From: Emticicia agri
GTDB lineage: Bacteria > Bacteroidota > Bacteroidia > Cytophagales > Spirosomataceae
Length of the DNA stretch: 64,000 bases
Direction: 5' to 3'
NCBI RefSeq assembly: GCF_004168285.1
Contig: NZ_SEWF01000002.1
Span: forward strand, 186,001-250,000
Position 1 is the first letter of the stretch. Every line of letters begins with the position of its first letter. Shown piece by piece: positions 27,853-35,463 of this stretch. The position numbers and the translations under genes were made by a program. The notes below the pieces were generated by a model that was given only the letters and a program-made list of their open reading frames with translations, was not told where the DNA came from and made no database searches.

Positions 27853-27885
27853 AAGCGGATTATGATTAACTCATAGTCCGCTTTT
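27853..27885 (+). terminator. Terminator of the susCD operon
   Basis: 13-bp stem AAGCGGATTATGA / TCATAGTCCGCTT with one G-U pair and a 5-nt loop, followed by TTTTG. Confidence 0.85.
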
Positions 27886-27893
27886 GTTTTGAT

Positions 27894-27958
27894 GTATGAC
27901 GATTTTTCAAACCGTCTGTACGGAATAGCTTGAGCGACGATTTGAAAAATCGTTATAC
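27894..27958. repeat. Inverted repeat, 18-bp arms
   Basis: The arms at 27894-27911 and 27941-27958 are inverse complements except for one base (core ACGATTTTTCAAA). The stop codon of the SDR gene lies inside the right arm. The same core, GACGATTTGAAAAATCGT plus GATAC, reappears at 40211-40238, so this is probably a dispersed repeat family. Confidence 0.75.
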
Positions 27959-28732
27959 AAAAAGGCCTCTCAGATACTCCTTCCATCTTATCCCATCTAT
28001 TGCATTATCAGGACACAAATTGATACCTGTTGTGAATACTTGATGAAAAGCCATAGCGGGAGCAATATATTCTATTGTTTCATGTCTGCCTGATTGAGCA
28101 AAATAAGCTTGTATCATGGCTTCTAAAGTTAATACCTCCGGCCCGCCGATGGTAGTAAGGGCATTAGTTGGCTGACTGACTACTAAGGCAACTATTGCAA
28201 AAGCAGCGTCTGTTTTATCAATAGACTGAAACCGCATATTGGCAGGAATTTGTATAGGTAATCCAACTCCTTTATCAAAAACCTGAATAAGTCTATACAA
28301 TACCAAATCGTGAAATTGGGTGGCTCTTAGAATAGAGTAGGGTAAACCTGATGCCTCAATCAGTTTTTCGACTGCATATTTGGTTTGGTAGTAAGGATAA
28401 TCGATTTTATCTACTCCCGCAATAGATACATAGATAAAGTTTTTGCAATGCTTTTTGTCAATTTGTGCTAAAAGATTCTTAGTGCCTTCTATATCTACGG
28501 CCTGTGCATTTCTTGGGTCGCTGGCACAGTGAATGATTATGTCAGCACTTTCAACGGCTGCTTTTAAACTTGATGGGTCGGTTAAATCCCCTTCAATGAT
28601 GCTGGTAAAAAAGGCAACTTCTGACTTTTCTCTTGAACTTAGTATATGAACTGAGTAGCCTTTTTCAAGGAGTTGTTTGCTGATGGCTTGACCTAATGTT
28701 CCTGTTCCGCCTGTAATGAGCACTGATTGCAT
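27953..28732 (-). CDS. NmrA-like / atypical SDR oxidoreductase
   Basis: 259 residues. N-terminal Rossmann motif GGTGTLG (residues 8-14), then EGDLTDPSSL and CASDPRNAQ, and YYQTKYAVEKLIEASGLPYSILRATQFHD, typical of NAD(P)-binding atypical SDRs that act as oxidoreductases or redox sensors. The classical YxxxK is in altered form. Cytosolic. The gene starts 26 bp after the upstream serine hydrolase on the same strand, so the two may form an operon. The stop codon lies within an inverted repeat. Confidence 0.88.
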   Translation of the reverse strand: MQSVLITGGTGTLGQAISKQLLEKGYSVHILSSREKSEVAFFTSIIEGDLTDPSSLKAAVESADIIIHCASDPRNAQAVDIEGTKNLLAQIDKKHCKNFIYVSIAGVDKIDYPYYQTKYAVEKLIEASGLPYSILRATQFHDLVLYRLIQVFDKGVGLPIQIPANMRFQSIDKTDAAFAIVALVVSQPTNALTTIGGPEVLTLEAMIQAYFAQSGRHETIEYIAPAMAFHQVFTTGINLCPDNAIDGIRWKEYLRGLFV

Positions 28733-28758
28733 GGGTTTATCTAAAATACCGAAGCGTT

Positions 28759-29814
28759 TTAATTTGTTTTTCCTTCCACAATATTTCTGATTTTTTCTCT
28801 GATTTGCAGACTAACCATATTACTTATTTTTGGGTCAGTTTTAGTAAAAATAATACCTGCTATTTTGTTTTTACTATCCTGCCAGGGATGGGTGCCAAAT
28901 AAGCCCGGGCTACTTGTTTCCCAGACAGTACCATTAGAATCCACTACATCAAGCCAGTTGCCCATACCATACCTGATACCTGTATTTTTGTAAATAGAAT
29001 AAGGATTAGCCGGATATGGCGTACCCTCAATGGTAGCATTATTGGTTTGGTCTTTCAGCATTTCGGCAATGGCATTTTCGCTCAGTACTCTTTTCGACTG
29101 ATACATGCCTTTGTTAGCTATCATCTCTAAAAAATGCAGATAATCTTCGGCAGTTGTAAAACCTCCTCCGGCAATAATAGGGTTTCGGAGTGAAAGATAA
29201 GTGACTGTCAGGTTACAAGGATTACCAATTTTGTCATTAAAAAGCGTCTGCCATGATTTGCCCGAAACTATTTCGGCGATTCTTCCGGCAATGTGCATAC
29301 CTATACTACCATAATTAAAAGTAGTACCCGGTGCGTGTATAGTTGCTGTATGAGTAGCCAGAGTGTCAACCGCTTGGGCTAAGGTGAAAGAAGTATTGTA
29401 CTCGTAGCCTTCAGGAGAATCACCCGGGAAGCCGGAGGTATGAGAGAATAATTGTCTGATAGTAATATTCCCTTTTTTGTATTTTGTAAATAGGGGCAAA
29501 TATTTACCGACAGTATCATTCAGAGATAATTTACCTTCATCAACCAAAGACATAATTACCCCACCTGATAACCACTTGGAGGCAGAGGCAATAGCTTTAG
29601 CATCTTTCGTAGTCAGATTATGTTCCTTTTTATAAATCAGTTTCCCGTTCTGTGATACTAATACTACTACCTGATTGGCGTATGCCGAAGCATTTTCTTC
29701 TATAAATGCATCAACTGATGAAAAATCATTAGTAGCAGGGGTAGGGTCATTAGTCTGGCATGAGAAAATAGTAATAATTAATCCTAATAGCGTTGCAGTG
29801 GCTAACTGTTTCAT
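28759..29814 (-). CDS. Serine hydrolase lipoprotein, beta-lactamase fold
   Basis: 351 residues. A lipoprotein signal peptide ends at Cys19 (ITIFSCQTND). The nucleophile motif is S77-A-S-K80, the second motif Y168-G-S170, and LFSHTSGFPGD is the standard loop of class-C beta-lactamase/DD-peptidase-like hydrolases. The N-terminal PTPATND is a Pro/Thr linker after lipidation. It probably sits in the periplasm or on the outer membrane as an esterase or peptidase of unknown substrate. It is first in a probable two-gene operon with the SDR gene. Confidence 0.88.
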   Translation of the reverse strand: MKQLATATLLGLIITIFSCQTNDPTPATNDFSSVDAFIEENASAYANQVVVLVSQNGKLIYKKEHNLTTKDAKAIASASKWLSGGVIMSLVDEGKLSLNDTVGKYLPLFTKYKKGNITIRQLFSHTSGFPGDSPEGYEYNTSFTLAQAVDTLATHTATIHAPGTTFNYGSIGMHIAGRIAEIVSGKSWQTLFNDKIGNPCNLTVTYLSLRNPIIAGGGFTTAEDYLHFLEMIANKGMYQSKRVLSENAIAEMLKDQTNNATIEGTPYPANPYSIYKNTGIRYGMGNWLDVVDSNGTVWETSSPGLFGTHPWQDSKNKIAGIIFTKTDPKISNMVSLQIREKIRNIVEGKTN

Positions 29815-29873
29815 AAATTTCTTTGGTTTAAATGAGCTTCAATAAGAAGATAGCTTCTGTTAGACCAGCAGAG

Positions 29874-29900
29874 CAAATTTAGGTTTAATATTGAGACAAA
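29874..29900 (-). promoter_or_regulatory. Weak promoter candidate upstream of the serine hydrolase lipoprotein
   Basis: TAAATTTG (29874-29881, minus strand) matches the -7 box exactly. A TTTG lies 15 nt further upstream (29897-29900), shorter than the usual spacing. Confidence 0.35.
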
Positions 29901-29978
29901 AGAAAGATTGAGAAAGGTCAATGAAAACGATAAACTGACTATCAGATAAACCTGTTTATGCTAAAAATGGATCGAAAT

Positions 29979-30635
29979 TCAGGCTTTCTCAGCGCAAATA
30001 ATCAATGAACCTACCTTAATAGTTTCGCCATTAATTTCCTGGTCAGGCTCTTGTGCTTCTATTGCCTGAATTATCTTGAAACCATTTTCTTCCAATAAAA
30101 GGCTTAAATCTTCTTTCGTATACATAGTAAAACCATATTGCGTAAACGCATATTGCTCCATGATTTCTTTAGGCCTGATGGCTATCAGTAATTGGCCTTG
30201 TGGTTTCAATACCCTTTTGAGTTCATGAAGTACCGATGCCGGATTATCCCAGAAATAAATGGTATTGACTGTAAAAACCTTATTGAAGGTAGGCGACTCA
30301 AAAGGGAGAGCATCAGCAGAAGCCACAAAGAATTTCGCCTGACTATTGTTGATAAATTCTTTATTGAGAAGAATGGCTGCTTCAACCATTGGTTCAGAGA
30401 AATCGCAACCGATATAATGAATAGCAGGAGCTAAAGAAAGAATATCTTTTACAAAGAATCCATTGCCCATACCAATTTCAAGAATCACGTCATTGGCTTG
30501 GGCATCAAGTGTCTGTATCGTTAGCAGATTTATTTCCTGATTCCCTTTGTTCATTCTTTCGCCTACTTCAGCAGCGTGTTCGCCATGCGGTTGTCTTAGC
30601 TGGCGAGCCATTTCCTTGAGTGTTTCTTCGTGCAT
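29979..30635 (-). CDS. Class I SAM-dependent methyltransferase
   Basis: 218 residues. Motif I ILEIGMGNGFF is the SAM-binding loop, followed by motif II at CDFSEPMV and the acidic/central motif with SADALPFESPTFNKVFTVNTIYFW (Methyltransf_11 type). The N-terminus MHEETLKEMARQLRQPHG is shared by small soluble methyltransferases of this kind. Substrate is unknown. Soluble, cytosolic, single gene. Confidence 0.88.
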   Translation of the reverse strand: MHEETLKEMARQLRQPHGEHAAEVGERMNKGNQEINLLTIQTLDAQANDVILEIGMGNGFFVKDILSLAPAIHYIGCDFSEPMVEAAILLNKEFINNSQAKFFVASADALPFESPTFNKVFTVNTIYFWDNPASVLHELKRVLKPQGQLLIAIRPKEIMEQYAFTQYGFTMYTKEDLSLLLEENGFKIIQAIEAQEPDQEINGETIKVGSLIICAEKA

Positions 30636-30725
30636 ATTTGTTGCGTGTTAGATGAAGCAAGATAAGTAAAATAGTTTGGAAAGAGCCTGACAGCCCTTAA
30701 TTTTAAATATTCCTTAAATCAGGTA

Positions 30726-30756
30726 TTTGACAATTCAAAAAACCATAATAGATTTG
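30726..30756 (+). promoter_or_regulatory. Consensus Bacteroidota promoter of the GNAT gene
   Basis: TTTG (30726-30729), 19 nt, TAGATTTG (30749-30756): both boxes match perfectly at ideal spacing. The leader to the ATG at 30779 would be only ~16 nt. Confidence 0.8.
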
Positions 30757-30778
30757 GGTGTCACACCTTAACAATTAA

Positions 30779-31216
30779 ATGAACAGCACTTTATCAATAG
30801 ACATTACAACGCTGCAACCCTATGATTTACCCGCCTTACGAGAACTATATCTGAAAGTCCGTCAGGCAACATTTACCTGGTTCGATACTAGTCATTACGA
30901 GTTATCTGCTTTTGATACCGATACAGCAGGAGAGTTTACCTTGGTTGCCCGTATAGATGAAACCGCAGTAGGTTTTGTTTCGGCCTATGAGCCAGATAAT
31001 TTTATCCACCATTTATATGTGAGCAACGAATATCATGGTCAAGGTATAGGAACGATGCTTTTGAATGTAATGCTTGAAAACCTGCAATCTCCGGTCAGGC
31101 TTAAATGTCTGCAAAAAAATGAAGCAGGCGTGGCATTTTATGAAAGAAACGGGTTTATACAGAAAGAGAAAGGAGTATCGTTGGAGGGTATTTTTATTGT
31201 TTTTGAGTATTTGTAA
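30779..31216 (+). CDS. GNAT family N-acetyltransferase
   Basis: 145 residues, one GNAT domain. FIHHLYVSNEYHGQGIGTMLL holds the acetyl-CoA-binding Q/RxxGxG/A motif (QGIG), and VAFYERNGFI is the C-terminal B-motif. It transfers acetyl from acetyl-CoA to an amine; the substrate is unknown. It has its own strong promoter and a very short leader. Confidence 0.9.
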   Translation: MNSTLSIDITTLQPYDLPALRELYLKVRQATFTWFDTSHYELSAFDTDTAGEFTLVARIDETAVGFVSAYEPDNFIHHLYVSNEYHGQGIGTMLLNVMLENLQSPVRLKCLQKNEAGVAFYERNGFIQKEKGVSLEGIFIVFEYL

Positions 31217-31243
31217 AATTGTATAAATTGAAGTTGTTTAAAC

Positions 31244-31276
31244 TCCGGTACTTTCATCAAAAACGAAAGCACCGGA
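31244..31276. terminator. Hairpin between convergent genes
   Basis: TCCGGT-CTTTC pairs with GAAAG-ACCGGA with a 1x1 mismatch and a 9-nt loop. No long T run follows on either strand, so its efficiency is uncertain. Confidence 0.45.
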
Positions 31277-31281
31277 TAATC

Positions 31282-34254
31282 TTATTGGCAATCCTGTATT
31301 CTGGCAATAAATACTTCACTTGCTCCTGCCTGAAAGCCTGGCGAAAGTGTAATTGATTTTCCTGCAAAGTAATTAGTAAGTGTACTTACATTAGCTTTGC
31401 TTGTGATGGTTTGAGAAACTGCATAAGTACCTGCTTGTTGATTAATATTAGCAAAACTGAGATTAATATTAAGCGTAGCTGTGGCAACGGTTCTACTTGA
31501 GGTACACGTGCCAACCGTACAGCTTGAATAATAAGCAGTTGTGCTTGAAAGCCCCGGTGTTATAAAACTTGTGCCTGTACCTAAAGAGCTACCGCCGGAT
31601 GAAGCAGCATACCAGTTAATAGTACCTCCCGTACAACCGGAAGCATTTAAAGTTACTGTTCCTGCCCCGCATCTGCTTCTGCTTGTAGTAGCGGGTGCAG
31701 CCGGAGGAGTATTTATTGTAGCCACTACACTTGCTCTGCCTGATGTGCAAAGGCCAACTGTACAGCTTGCGTAGTAGGTAGTTGTCGTAGAGATACCTGG
31801 GGTAGTAAAGTTATTGCCTGTACCTAAAGAACTACCGCCGGAAAGGGTATTATACCAGTTAATTGTGCCTCCTGAACAGCCTGTTGCCATAAGTGTTACT
31901 GTGCCGGTTCCGCATCTCTTTCCTGATGTAAGACCCGGGGCTGCCGGATTAGTGCTGATTATGGCTTTTATCGGTGCTCTGCCTGACACACATGAGCCAA
32001 TAGTACAACTCACGTAATAAGTGGTTGTAACAGAGAGATTAGGGGTAGTAAAGTTTGCCCCCGACCCTAAAGAACTCCCTCCTGATGCGGCTGAATACCA
32101 ATTAATCGTACCTCCTGAACAACCCGAAGCACTTAAGGCAACAGTACCTGCGCCACATCTGCTTTTGTCTGTTGCACCCGGAACAGCAGGCGCAGGAATA
32201 ATGGTAGCAGTTACAGCTAATCTGTTAGAAAGACAGTTCCCGAGAGTACAGCCAACATAATAAGTAGTATTTGCCGAAATATTCGGAGTAGTAAAATTAG
32301 CTCCGGAGCCCAATAAACTGCCCCCATTTGCGGCTGAATACCAATTAATCGTACCTCCTGAACAACCCGAAGCACTTAATGCAACGGTACCCGAACCACA
32401 CCTGCTTTTATTCGTTGCCGTTGGAGCGGCAGGAGCAGATGTAACCGTAACTATTACACTTGACCGGCTGGCTGACACACATGAGCCAACGGTGCAACTC
32501 ACATAATAGGTAGTAGAAGAAGAAATACTGGGAGTAATGAAACTGGTACCTGTACCTAATGAGTTTCCTCCGGCTGATGCTGCATACCAATTGATGATCC
32601 CTCCTGAACATCCTCCGGCATTAAGCGTTACTGTTCCTGTTCCGCATCGGCTGTTGCCTGTTGTGGTTGGTACCGCAGGTGTAGAAGTAATGGTGGCAGT
32701 AACGGGGGTTCTGGTTGATGAACAAGCAAGAACAAGACATTCTACGTGATAGGTGGTTGTTGTAGTAAGATTAGGGGTAGTAAAACTCGTACCTGTACCT
32801 AAAACGGTAGTACTGACCGACGAAGCATACCAGTTAAGGGTTCCGTTGGTACAGTTCGCAGCATTTAGAGTTAAAGAACCTGCGCCACATCTGCTTTTTG
32901 AGGTAACTGTAGGAGCAGTAATAACAGTTGTTCCGAGGCAGGTAGCTGCTGTTACTTCGGCTCTCAGTTTATCTCCGGGTTTAGTGCCGAACCCATATGC
33001 AAAGTTAATGCCAGTATTAGTGATATGACAATAACTCATAATAGTACCTGTATTATAAGGTATGTCCGGGGGGCTACAAGAACCTTCATAGTATCCTGCT
33101 GAAGGACCACAGTTATCAATTGCTCCACCCGGCCATGTACATGAGTGTGTATGGGGTAAACCAAAATTATGTCCTAATTCGTGAGCAATTACACCTACAT
33201 TCCAAGAGTATGTCGGAATATTTACAACAGCAGTATTGAGATTACCGCTCACCCCATAAGCATAATACGGAGAGCATGATTGAAGAACTGACCGGGTGGT
33301 CATATTGCCATAGACAGAAGAACCACTACTGATATATGCTACTCCACCTCCAAGACTTCTGGTGCTTAACAGATGAGCCAAATCGCCTGTAAAACTATAA
33401 CCATCAAAAATGTATAAGGCTTGTAAACTATTTCCCGCATTTACATATCTGTCTGTAGTTGTCCAGATGCTAAGGTTGGATAAAACAATACTTATTCCTT
33501 CATTAACATATAACTTCGCTACATTGTTAAAAATCGCTGCGACATAATTTACTACATTATTTGTATTACTCCCCAAATCCAGATAGGTACTATAATCAGC
33601 CTCCATGTAGATTTCTATCATTCTACATCCATAACTTGTATTATTTGTTTGCTTATTCAATGAGTCATTAGTAAGTTTTTTGTTGATTTTATTCAGGAGA
33701 CTTGTATCTACCTCAATCGGTTCTTCTGTCTCAAATGGTTGGTTAACAGGTATATCATTGGTTTCATAAATAATATGTAAGTTGGTTGAATTATCTTTTA
33801 TTTTTCCTATTGTAAACCGATAATTCTCTGTATCAATAATTCCTTCAATACCCGTATCGGTTATGGTAAGGGCTACAAAAGATTTATCAACCCCCAATAC
33901 TCTTCCCCAGTAGCAGGATGGTAACTTAAAAGGTATTTCTCCATCCTGAGTTCTGACTTTAAAAGCAGGTGAAGTAATAGTGGCAGGAGTTAATTCTACC
34001 TCTATATTGCCTCTGTTTTGGGTTGGAATGCTTATCGTATAAGCATTTTTCTTATTTAAAAGAAGATTATATTTGGGTTGGTCAATTGCCAACAGTCGTG
34101 CACTTGCCAGATTGTCAATGAATTGCTTTGTTTCGTTATTGAGTGTCTGAACATTGGTGAACGCAGGAGTCGTAAATAGATTATCTACTTTTTCCTGGGC
34201 CAGCAATAAGTTGATTTCAAAAACTAATAGCAACAGTAGTATTATTTTTTTCAT
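31282..34254 (-). CDS. Secreted reprolysin-like zinc metalloprotease with six Ig-like repeats
   Basis: 990 residues. Signal peptide 1-19 (ending LLLAQ). Residues ~20-190 look like a prodomain. The catalytic domain (~205-450) has the zinc motif H358-E-L-G-H362-N-F-G365-L-P-H368 followed by TIMSYC, the Met-turn of metzincins, and many cysteines. Six ~81-residue Ig-like repeats follow, each with xSRCGxGTVxLxAxGCxGG.INWY and SCTVGxC, then a C-terminal 3-coathanger-stack-like module (FAGKSITLSPGFQAGASEVF). A secreted or surface protease. The same C-terminal module ends the HzsA-like protein at 19494-22466. Single gene. Confidence 0.88.
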   Translation of the reverse strand: MKKIILLLLLVFEINLLLAQEKVDNLFTTPAFTNVQTLNNETKQFIDNLASARLLAIDQPKYNLLLNKKNAYTISIPTQNRGNIEVELTPATITSPAFKVRTQDGEIPFKLPSCYWGRVLGVDKSFVALTITDTGIEGIIDTENYRFTIGKIKDNSTNLHIIYETNDIPVNQPFETEEPIEVDTSLLNKINKKLTNDSLNKQTNNTSYGCRMIEIYMEADYSTYLDLGSNTNNVVNYVAAIFNNVAKLYVNEGISIVLSNLSIWTTTDRYVNAGNSLQALYIFDGYSFTGDLAHLLSTRSLGGGVAYISSGSSVYGNMTTRSVLQSCSPYYAYGVSGNLNTAVVNIPTYSWNVGVIAHELGHNFGLPHTHSCTWPGGAIDNCGPSAGYYEGSCSPPDIPYNTGTIMSYCHITNTGINFAYGFGTKPGDKLRAEVTAATCLGTTVITAPTVTSKSRCGAGSLTLNAANCTNGTLNWYASSVSTTVLGTGTSFTTPNLTTTTTYHVECLVLACSSTRTPVTATITSTPAVPTTTGNSRCGTGTVTLNAGGCSGGIINWYAASAGGNSLGTGTSFITPSISSSTTYYVSCTVGSCVSASRSSVIVTVTSAPAAPTATNKSRCGSGTVALSASGCSGGTINWYSAANGGSLLGSGANFTTPNISANTTYYVGCTLGNCLSNRLAVTATIIPAPAVPGATDKSRCGAGTVALSASGCSGGTINWYSAASGGSSLGSGANFTTPNLSVTTTYYVSCTIGSCVSGRAPIKAIISTNPAAPGLTSGKRCGTGTVTLMATGCSGGTINWYNTLSGGSSLGTGNNFTTPGISTTTTYYASCTVGLCTSGRASVVATINTPPAAPATTSRSRCGAGTVTLNASGCTGGTINWYAASSGGSSLGTGTSFITPGLSSTTAYYSSCTVGTCTSSRTVATATLNINLSFANINQQAGTYAVSQTITSKANVSTLTNYFAGKSITLSPGFQAGASEVFIARIQDCQ
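31470..32915 (-). repeat. Six tandem Ig-domain repeats of about 243 bp
   Basis: The RCG codons of successive repeats start at about 31668, 31911, 32154, 32397, 32643 and 32886, a period of 243 bp (one interval 246). The reading frame is kept throughout. Outer limits are approximate. Confidence 0.85.
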
Positions 34255-34529
34255 GATTGTCGGGATATGATTTAACCCTTAAATATATACCTAAAAAAAG
34301 TTAATTCTGAAAGAAGGCTTCGATTTTTATTTATCGTTACATCTTTCGAATTAAATATTTTTTAGAAGGGAGAAATGTGTATTTTTATGGGCTGATTATT
34401 TTGTTGTGCTAGGATAGTTTCTTCCTGATGTTACTAATAGAACTATTGTTCTAAAACCTTGCAAAACGGTGGTTATCAGAAAAGATAGAACAATACTGCT
34501 GAGTATTTTTAATTGATAAATTATTATAA

Positions 34530-34734
34530 ATGAGGTTATACTTACTGATTATTATTTATTGCCTGTGTACGCTGAAAGGTTTTTCTCAAGATACGCTTCA
34601 ACATTCACTCTTATGGAAGATTTCCGGGAATGGGTTAAAGTAATTGCCGTGGTGCCGGTCATCTGGCAGGAGAGAATGGGTTGATTGTTTTATTGAAAGC
34701 AAAAGGTTATTCGGTTACAGCTGTTTTAGATTAA
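34530..34734 (+). pseudogene. TraB/GumN family protein, internally deleted remnant
   Basis: From ATG 34530 the frame gives a signal peptide and then SLLWKISGNGLK, the start of TraB/GumN proteins, and stops at about 34641-34643. In another frame, GAGHLAGENGLIVLLKAKGY continues to TAVLD and a stop at 34732-34734; this is the normal C-terminus of the same family. The ~200 central codons of the domain are missing, and the two ends are joined out of frame. This is a deletion pseudogene. Confidence 0.75.
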
Positions 34735-34875
34735 AGATAATCCTGAATAATATTGGTATAGACTTATTATCATAAATGATAGCCTTTAGCTATTAAATGA
34801 GTAGAAGAATTGAGAATAAGGGCAATTTTGATAATGGGGTTACTTGTTGAATCATTAATTATTAACTTATATCTT

Positions 34876-35385
34876 ATGACAGATTACCTCAACAGCACCC
34901 GCAAGCAGTTTGAATATTATAAACTATTGGGCGAAAAAACTTTTGCTCAGGTGTCAGATGAGCAGTTGTTCTGGCAGTATAATGAAGAAAGCAATAGTAT
35001 TGCCATGATTGTAAAACATCTATGCGGTAATATGCTATCACGTTGGACAGATTTCCTGACAAGCGATGGAGAGAAAGCATGGCGACAAAGAGATACCGAG
35101 TTTGAAAATGATATAACTACAAGAGAAGAACTATTGGCTAAATGGAATGCAGGCTGGAATTGCCTATTTAAAGCATTAGACACTCTAACAACAGATGATT
35201 TGGGCAAAGTAATTTATATCCGCAACGAAGGGCATTCGGTTATTGAAGCCATTAACCGCCAGTTAGCACATTATCCTTATCATATCGGGCAGATTGTATT
35301 CATAGGCAAAATGGTTCTTGATAATAACTGGACGTCTTTATCAATACCCAGAAAAACCTCTAACCGCGCGGCGGACCTTACCTAA
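34876..35385 (+). CDS. DinB-superfamily (DUF1572-like) protein
   Basis: 169 residues from ATG 34876 (MTDYLNSTRKQFEYYKLLGEK); an in-frame TTG at 34810 would add 22 residues without support. It shows the four-helix DinB pattern: SIAMIVKHLCGNMLSRW supplies the first His, HSVIEAINRQLAHYPYHIGQI the later metal-type His residues. The family is of uncertain function, often metal-binding and thiol-transferase-like. The last nine residues (TSNRAADLT) and the stop codon are encoded by the left arm of the repeat element at 35357-35463, so the original C-terminus has been replaced or extended. Confidence 0.85.
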   Translation: MTDYLNSTRKQFEYYKLLGEKTFAQVSDEQLFWQYNEESNSIAMIVKHLCGNMLSRWTDFLTSDGEKAWRQRDTEFENDITTREELLAKWNAGWNCLFKALDTLTTDDLGKVIYIRNEGHSVIEAINRQLAHYPYHIGQIVFIGKMVLDNNWTSLSIPRKTSNRAADLT

Positions 35386-35463
35386 AGGAGGATTTTAGCT
35401 AATTTACAGTTATATTTTTTACCCAAACTCCCCTTTAGGGACGGTTCGCCGTGCGGTTGGGGG
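35357..35463. repeat. REPIN-like inverted-pair repeat element, copy B
   Basis: Arms 35357-35390 and 35429-35463 face each other across 38 nt. The right arm, read on the minus strand, matches the left arm of copy A at 30 of 34 positions. It begins at the base following the stop codon of the minus-strand permease gene, exactly as in copy A. The left arm encodes the tail of the DinB-like protein. A short internal stretch (minus strand TAACTG-AAATT) is also shared with copy A. Confidence 0.8.

Noticed and set aside
31470-32915. The 243-bp tandem repeats as a CRISPR-like or satellite array
   Set aside because: They are in-frame Ig-domain repeats of one protein; there are no short identical repeats with unique spacers.
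31541-33028. Several medium open frames on the plus strand opposite the Ig repeats
   Set aside because: They are antisense shadows of the repetitive protease gene and repeat with its period.
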